DNA of 11,001 nucleotides from Euperipatoides rowelli (taxonomy: Eukaryota; Onychophora; Udeonychophora; Euonychophora; Peripatopsidae): NCBI GenBank assembly GCA_003024985.2, contig PXIH01S0017101.1. The stretch is one strand, 5' to 3'. Made by a program: the position numbers and the translations under genes. Positions 7,093-11,001 of the stretch are shown here, piece after piece. The notes below the pieces were generated by a model. It made no database searches. It saw only the letters and a program-made list of their open reading frames with translations, and was not told the origin of the DNA. Each line of letters starts with the position of its first letter. Within the stretch, counting starts at the first letter, position 1.

Positions 7093-7860
7093 TTAATGAA
7101 ATAAACAATCCAGAGACTTACGAAGAACAATAAGTAGTAAACAAAGTGATAAGTGGAGAGAAGCCAGGAATTCCGAAATAAATTTGCTAAAAGAAAATGA
7201 AACCTTGGAACTGGTAGACCTACCCAAAGATGCCAAAGCTATACCATGCAAATGGGTCTTCCGAGTTAAAACAAACTCAGATGGAAGTATTAACAAGTAC
7301 AAGGCTAGACTTGTTAAAGGATTTAGTCAGCGCCATGGGATTGATTACGATCAAATATTTAGCCCAGTAGCGAAGCTAGGTACAATTCGTTCAGTACTAA
7401 GCGTTGATGCAAGTGAGAGAATGCATTTAACACAGTTTGACATGTCAACGGCTTTTCTTTATGGAGAATTAGAAGAGACCATTTTTAAGCAACAACCAGA
7501 TGGATATATCAGTGACACGAAATTGGTATGTAAACTCAAACATACCAATATGGCTTAAAACAAGCCCCAAGGTGTTGGAATAAGCAATTTGGAGGATTTC
7601 TACTAAAACTAGGCTTCAAAGTTAGTGAAGCTGACATGTATCTTTATATCAGAGGAAAAGGCGCAAAGAAACTTATAGTTGCACTATACATTGATGACGG
7701 ATTAGTCGTGTCAACTGATCAAAAAGAATCAGAAATCTTCATTACAGAGCTGAAGACAGAAGTTTGCTCCAAATTTTTTGAGCTTATAGATTATATATAT
7801 GGATTTCAGGATTTGTTGTCTTTAGAGATGTGATGAAATAAATTAAATACAAAAATGAAT
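7074..7860 (+). pseudogene. copia reverse transcriptase, N-terminal part (copy A, broken)
   Basis: Three or more frames together spell a copia RT. 7074-7133 encodes the linker INNPETYEE; after a shift near 7130 comes SDKWREARNSEINLLKENE, then KWVFRVK, YKARLVKGFSQRHGIDYDQI, FSPVAKLGTIRSVL, the FDMSTAFLYGELEE region with the first catalytic Asp, and QQPDGYI. A +1 shift near 7535-7545 leads into QYGLKQAPRCWNKQFGGFLL and YIDD (7687-7698), the catalytic pair, usually YVDD in this family. Near 7800 the frame slips again, and the sequence ends at the snap-back junction before the thumb and RNase H. RT copies element RNA into cDNA inside virus-like particles; this copy cannot. Confidence 0.93.
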
Positions 7861-7862
7861 GT
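7761..7862 (+). repeat. Right arm of the RT inverted duplication
   Basis: This is part of the RT coding sequence and pairs with 6361-6462 at 101 of 102 positions. It is probably the source strand, because it continues the RT reading frame from upstream whereas the left arm stands alone in inverse orientation. Confidence 0.95.
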
Positions 7863-7885
7863 ATTTAATTTATTTCATCATATCT
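7826..7885. repeat. 25-bp snap-back hairpin at the end of copy A
   Basis: Bases 7826-7850 pair with 7861-7885 apart from one G.T position, around the 10-nt loop AAAAATGAAT. The right half is identical, in direct orientation, to 6373-6397 in the left arm, including the variant T, so it shares that copy's history. Confidence 0.92.
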
Positions 7886-8367
7886 GGAGGCTGTCTAGAA
7901 ATGTGTTTTAAATATTATTTTTAAAAATCAATTTATTAATTATGAATCGATGCTACTATCCTTAAACATTGATTCTTTGTGCCATAGAAGAATATCTCTA
8001 ATATCCAAATTTTCTAACCAATTTTTTTAATTGTTTCCTAATTATCTTCCTCCTACCTTTTTGGACTTGATCAAAAGAAATACCAGAAAGTGTGATAATT
8101 TGCCATTCATTAGAACTGTTAGATTTGCTAAATCACCTATAAATTTTATGATCAAGTTAATGAACAATAATATTTAATAATGAATAATTGCATTTAATTT
8201 TATATGTTTCAAACTCATAATTTTTGTAATTCTTTTCCACATCCTTTTGGGGTTAGGAATCGAACCATAGTTGGTTGAGTGTATTCAAATTTGTCACTCA
8301 TCTTCTGTATTAACTATGCAGTATTTAGATTGTTAATGTTAATTAATTAATGGAGTTTTAAGTCTAT
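7886..8367. other. Spacer between the two copia copies
   Basis: AT-rich, with no open frame or family resemblance. On the minus strand GGTTCGATTCC (8256-8266) matches a pol III B box perfectly, but no A box or acceptor-stem pairing is visible. Otherwise I see nothing in it. Confidence 0.5.
8256..8266 (-). promoter_or_regulatory. Isolated B-box match (minus strand)
   Basis: The minus strand reads GGTTCGATTCC, the tRNA T-loop/B-box consensus. The surrounding T-stem pairs poorly. It may be a tRNA-derived SINE relic or chance. Confidence 0.25.
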
Positions 8368-8546
8368 TGTTACAGATATCTTGTTCAAAAGAGTTTCAAC
8401 AGTGATGCTATAGTAATGAACAAGTTAGTAGTAAGTTTTATATATGTCTGTGTAGATATTCAGTTTTAGAGAAATAAACTATTGCCTTTTCTTTCCCTTT
8501 ATTTAACGAGTTCTTATTAAATTTATAACTGCATAAATTTACAATA
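8368..8546 (+). repeat. Probable 5' LTR of copia copy B
   Basis: The 3' end is fixed by the primer-binding site that follows: the LTR would finish ATAAATTTACAATA, close to the ...AATTACAACA end of Drosophila copia but with the terminal CA changed to TA. Inside lie a TATA-like TTTATATATG (8437-8446), AATAAA (8473-8478) and a pyrimidine-rich stretch (about 8483-8501), in the order expected for promoter, polyadenylation signal and R/U5. The start at TGTTACAG (8368) is the best TG candidate but is a guess, since the other LTR lies beyond the window. Confidence 0.6.
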
Positions 8547-8563
8547 GGTTTATGGGGCCAGCA
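8547..8563 (+). promoter_or_regulatory. Primer-binding site, initiator-tRNA half-molecule type
   Basis: GGTTTATGGGGCCAGCA resembles the complement of the initiator methionine tRNA around its anticodon (GGTTATGGGCCCAGCA), which copia uses as a cleaved half-tRNA primer instead of the tRNA 3' end. It has one extra T and one C-to-G change, so priming may be weakened. Confidence 0.75.
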
Positions 8564-8655
8564 GCCACGTTAAAAAAAACTCGAGTTAAATAATTGAGGG
8601 TTAAAAATAAAATTAAAAATTAGAGTGTTCTAAATTCTAAACTCTTTTCTCAAAG

Positions 8656-9429
8656 ATGGATCTTGCTAAGCATGATCATTTTCAGGAGAAACAGACTGGC
8701 CATTGTGGAAAAGGAAAATTCGAGACCTACTAGACTATCATGAAGGCGCTTTAGATGCCATCGATGGAAATATGGTAAAACCTGAAGATTTAGAACAGTC
8801 AGCTTCAAGTGCAGAAGTTAAAAAGTACAAAGCAAAATTTGATTTTTATCGTAAGGCTAATAGCTATGCTAAATCAATGGTTACAAGTATTATCACTGAT
8901 ACAGTCGACCAAAAAGCCATGGATAAGGAGACAGCTCATGACACATGGGAAGCACTGAAGCAGCTATTCGAAGGAACATCTAAAGATCAACTATTTAAAA
9001 TTTGTACTGACTTTTTTGCGTTTACCTGGAATTCAGATGAAGATATTTCTACACATACAGCAAAAATAAGTTTGTGGAATGAACTGAATAATGGACTAAA
9101 ACACAGAGGTGAGAACTCTTTGCCTGATTTAATGTTAATTTGTAAAATTTTACATATTTCTACCTAGTAAGTTTAAAACATTCAAATCTAGTTGGATGCT
9201 ACTAACTAAGGATGAAAATAAAACGTTTGAGGAACTAACAGTACCGGTACAGTTATGTATGTTCAAAAGAAATTTTACAACAACCAGTGAAAACATAGTC
9301 CAAGAAGCATTAGTGACAAAAGCAGACAGTCAAAAATATGAAAGTAAGAGAAAGGCAATTAACAAAAAATCAAAGAAGAATGATAATTGCAACTACTGTT
9401 GTATAAAAGGTCATTGGGTTAAAGATTGA
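8656..9429 (+). pseudogene. copia gag, broken
   Basis: ATG at 8656 (109 bases after the LTR) begins MDLAKHDHF, then the frame shifts near 8680 into GETDWPLWKRKIRDLLDYHE, the copia gag N-terminal motif, open to a stop at 9165-9167. It includes AHDTWEALKQLFEGTSKDQL. A second shift near 9140-9157 restores the ATG frame (LPSKFKTFKSSW, then 9196-9429), with a basic KRKAINKKSKKN stretch and the zinc knuckle CNYCCIKGHWVKD. The last Cys of the CCHC knuckle is replaced by TGA (9427-9429). An in-frame 6-nt CCGGTA at about 9244-9249 adds Pro-Val to what looks like ELTVQLC. Gag builds the virus-like particle and binds the element RNA. Confidence 0.9.
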
Positions 9430-9816
9430 AGACGATGGATCGCTGATGGGAAACCAACTAGAAATAAACTAACAGGTAACTCTCCAGACAGATCTCCAAT
9501 TGCAAGTGTAGCATTAATGTCAATCTGTGAAGAACTATATACAGGGAAGACAAATTTGACAACTTGGTGGATAGATAATGGTGCTACAAAGCACATGACA
9601 AATAATTTAAACCTTTTTGCTGATTTTAAATCGTTTAACAGTCCTTGCAATATCAGAGCTGCTGGAAAGGAAAGTCTATCAGCAACCGGAAAAGGTACAA
9701 TTAGAATTTTGTCAGCTATAAGTAACAAGAGTCAAGAAATGACAATGATGTATGGTATGTTCCAAATATTTCAAGAAAATTGTTTTCTGTATTTACCGCT
9801 CAAGATCGAAATTTGA
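9430..9816 (+). pseudogene. copia aspartic protease region, broken
   Basis: Continues in the gag frame after the TGA at 9427. WWIDNGATKHMTNNLNLFAD carries the active-site Asp of the retropepsin family, but the usual D-S/T-G triad reads D-N-G (9574-9582), a single-base change that should weaken or abolish activity. Further on, AAGKESLSATGKGTIRIL matches the flap and core strands of copia proteases. A shift near 9740 moves the coding into the frame beginning at 9744, where DVWYVPNISRKLFSV is the standard next copia motif. The protease cleaves the gag-pol polyprotein. Confidence 0.85.
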
Positions 9817-10876
9817 ACAGTGAATTTAGGTCATCAACTACAAAGTGCTGGTTTAAAGTTAACGGTCAAGTACTGTTGCATGGAATTCAAGAAGTAGGTG
9901 GAACTTTATATAAAGCACTCATAAAACCAGTCCTAGCATAGCATAAAGATGAAATAAATACTACAACTTCAGATAGTTCACTTTTGCAGTTATATCATGA
10001 AAGATGGGGACACCAGGACAAACATCACATAAAATTGAAGCTCAAAAGGGAATTAGGTATAAATGTCCAATTAAATAAAGAACTTTGTGAACCCTGTGTT
10101 TATGGCAANGCACATTGACTTCCCTTTGGAAATAGAACAAAAGCAATAAGACCTGGAGAGTTAATGATGACTGATGTTTGCGGTCCTTTTGATGAGTCTT
10201 TCCAGAAAAAGTGAGACTTAGTCTTGTTTAAAGACACCTACACAAAATTTTGCTATGGATACCTAATACAAAAGAAGTCAGAAGTTAAGAATATATTAAA
10301 GTATATGCTTAATAGTGCCAAACATTGGGACATTAAATAGGACAACTTCTCAGTGACAATGGTGGAGAATTCGATAATGAAGAGGTTAGAGAAATCCTAG
10401 GTACAGAAGGCATCATGCAGAGATTTACAGCTCTGTACACTTCTGAGCAAAATGGAGGCAGTGAACGTGAAATGCGTACAGTTATTGAGATGGCTAGAAC
10501 ACTTAAGTACTCAAACTCTGAAGTAAATTTTCCTACAGCAATATGGGCTAAACAGGTCAATGCCACCGTCTACACCCTAAATAGAACTGGAAATCATCCA
10601 TTGAAGGTATAAGTCCAACTGAACCATGGTTTGGAAAGAACCAAGAATAAAACAGTTGTGCATTATTGGATCAACCTGCTATGCTCATATTCCAAAAGAA
10701 AAAGAAGAAAAATGGACAATAAAGCTATTAAAGGATATCTTGTCGGATATGACGGTGATGAACGTTACAGGATTTGGATCAAAGAACTACACAATGTTAT
10801 CCTATCAAGAGATGTAACATTCTTAAAGAAGCCAAATGAATGTAAAAAAATTCATCAAAGTACTAAAAAGTTTTAA
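9744..10876 (+). pseudogene. copia integrase, broken (copy B)
   Basis: The frame from 9744 covers the protease-integrase linker, a TAG at 9939-9941, then the HHCC zinc domain (YHERWGH, H at 9996-9998; CEPC, Cys at 10086 and 10095). The first catalytic Asp (MMTDVCGPF) is at 10173-10175. Stops interrupt at 10116-10118 (in place of an expected Arg), 10212-10214 and 10338-10340. A shift near 10330 gives LLSDNGGEF, with the second Asp at 10355-10357; exactly 35 residues later the Glu is at 10463-10465, so all three D,D-35-E residues are present. The rest, through FGKNQ/PRIKQL and GYLVGYDGDERYRIW to SRDVTF, needs three more shifts (near 10590, 10640 and 10705), each a missing A in an A run compared with copy A. 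Confidence 0.92.
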
Positions 10877-10947
10877 TAAAGAACAAGATAGAAATTGAAA
10901 AGAAGAATGTGAAGAAAATGATCCACCCTCTCCTCCCTCATAAAGAA

Positions 10948-11001
10948 AATGAAACAAGTCAAGAAGATGAAACAAGTCAAGAAGATGAAACAAGTCAAGA
11001 A
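10948..11001 (+). repeat. 18-bp tandem repeat in the copia integrase-RT linker
   Basis: Three consecutive units of GATGAAACAAGTCAAGAA (the first begins AAT) fill 10948-10965, 10966-10983 and 10984-11001 and reach the window edge, so the array may be longer. Each unit encodes D-E-T-S-Q-E (Asn first in unit one). Copy A has only one such unit. The acidic, flexible linker tolerates such in-frame expansion. Confidence 0.95.

Larger units (their letters stand above)
6505..7862 (+). mobile_element. Ty1/copia retrotransposon fragment (copy A)
   Basis: This fragment begins inside integrase and ends inside reverse transcriptase; LTRs, gag, protease, RNase H and the integrase N-terminus are missing. 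Its integrase part is very similar in DNA to 10416-10870 of copy B, with the same orientation, so they belong to one family. Its left border falls next to an N at 6504 and 41 bases of unrelated sequence. Its right border is a snap-back hairpin. It carries several frameshifts and cannot encode an active protein. Confidence 0.93.
8368..11001 (+). mobile_element. Ty1/copia retrotransposon, 5' portion (copy B)
   Basis: In order: 5' LTR, half-tRNA primer site, gag with zinc knuckle, aspartic protease, integrase, and an acidic repeat linker at the right edge. Protease-integrase-RT order is the copia hallmark (gypsy elements place integrase last), and copy A supplies the matching integrase-RT junction. 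RT, RNase H, polypurine tract and 3' LTR lie off the window. The frame is interrupted by at least six shifts and several stops; an N lies at 10109. Confidence 0.92.

Noticed and set aside
9411-10566. Minus-strand open frames at 9411-9728 and 10333-10566
   Set aside because: They are antisense shadows of the copia protease and integrase.
10948-11001. CRISPR-like repeat array
   Set aside because: The 18-bp units are adjacent with no spacers, in frame, and lie in a eukaryotic retrotransposon.

Overview
This is an AT-rich eukaryotic window dominated by transposable-element remains. There is no bacterial-style gene packing, only a few short exon-like open stretches with splice-site-like borders, and many homopolymer and palindromic repeats. 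The Ty1/copia element with a copia-style half-tRNA primer site, the hAT-like terminus and the TA-flanked foldback element suggest an arthropod nuclear genome, possibly an arachnid. The species cannot be fixed from sequence alone.

Layout. 1-300: hairpin, a TTTGTA microsatellite and a hAT-like terminus on the minus strand. 406-529: a convincing terminal exon of an unidentified gene. 530-2860: non-coding, AT-rich, with short repeats, a run of 15 C, a weak membrane-segment exon candidate at 1581-1720, and a degenerate TACAGTA-bearing repeat field at about 2380-2830. 2861-4237: a foldback element with very long inverted arms, CAG...CTG ends and TA on both sides. 4238-5640: AT-rich sequence with two more exon candidates (4884-5015 and 5327-5479) and an 87-nt hairpin at 5401-5487. 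5640-6360: no recognisable gene, with a nested palindrome and a tRNA-type B box. 6361-7885: a broken copia fragment (integrase C-terminus plus reverse transcriptase) enclosed by a 102-nt inverted duplication of its own RT sequence. 7886-8367: spacer. 8368-11001: the 5' part of a second copia copy in the same orientation (LTR, primer-binding site, gag, protease, integrase), interrupted by many stops and frameshifts and running off the window.

The two copia copies belong to one family and neither encodes an intact polyprotein. The exon-like pieces cannot be joined into one gene, because their phases and stops do not agree; they may be ends of separate genes or chance open stretches.

I see no new multi-gene system. 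The most interesting signals are (a) 'TA-xxx-TA' micro-insertions resembling excision footprints of TA-specific cut-and-paste transposons, one shown directly by comparing the two copia copies; (b) the inverted RT duplication with a snap-back end; (c) the giant-armed foldback element; and (d) a pre-miRNA-like hairpin.
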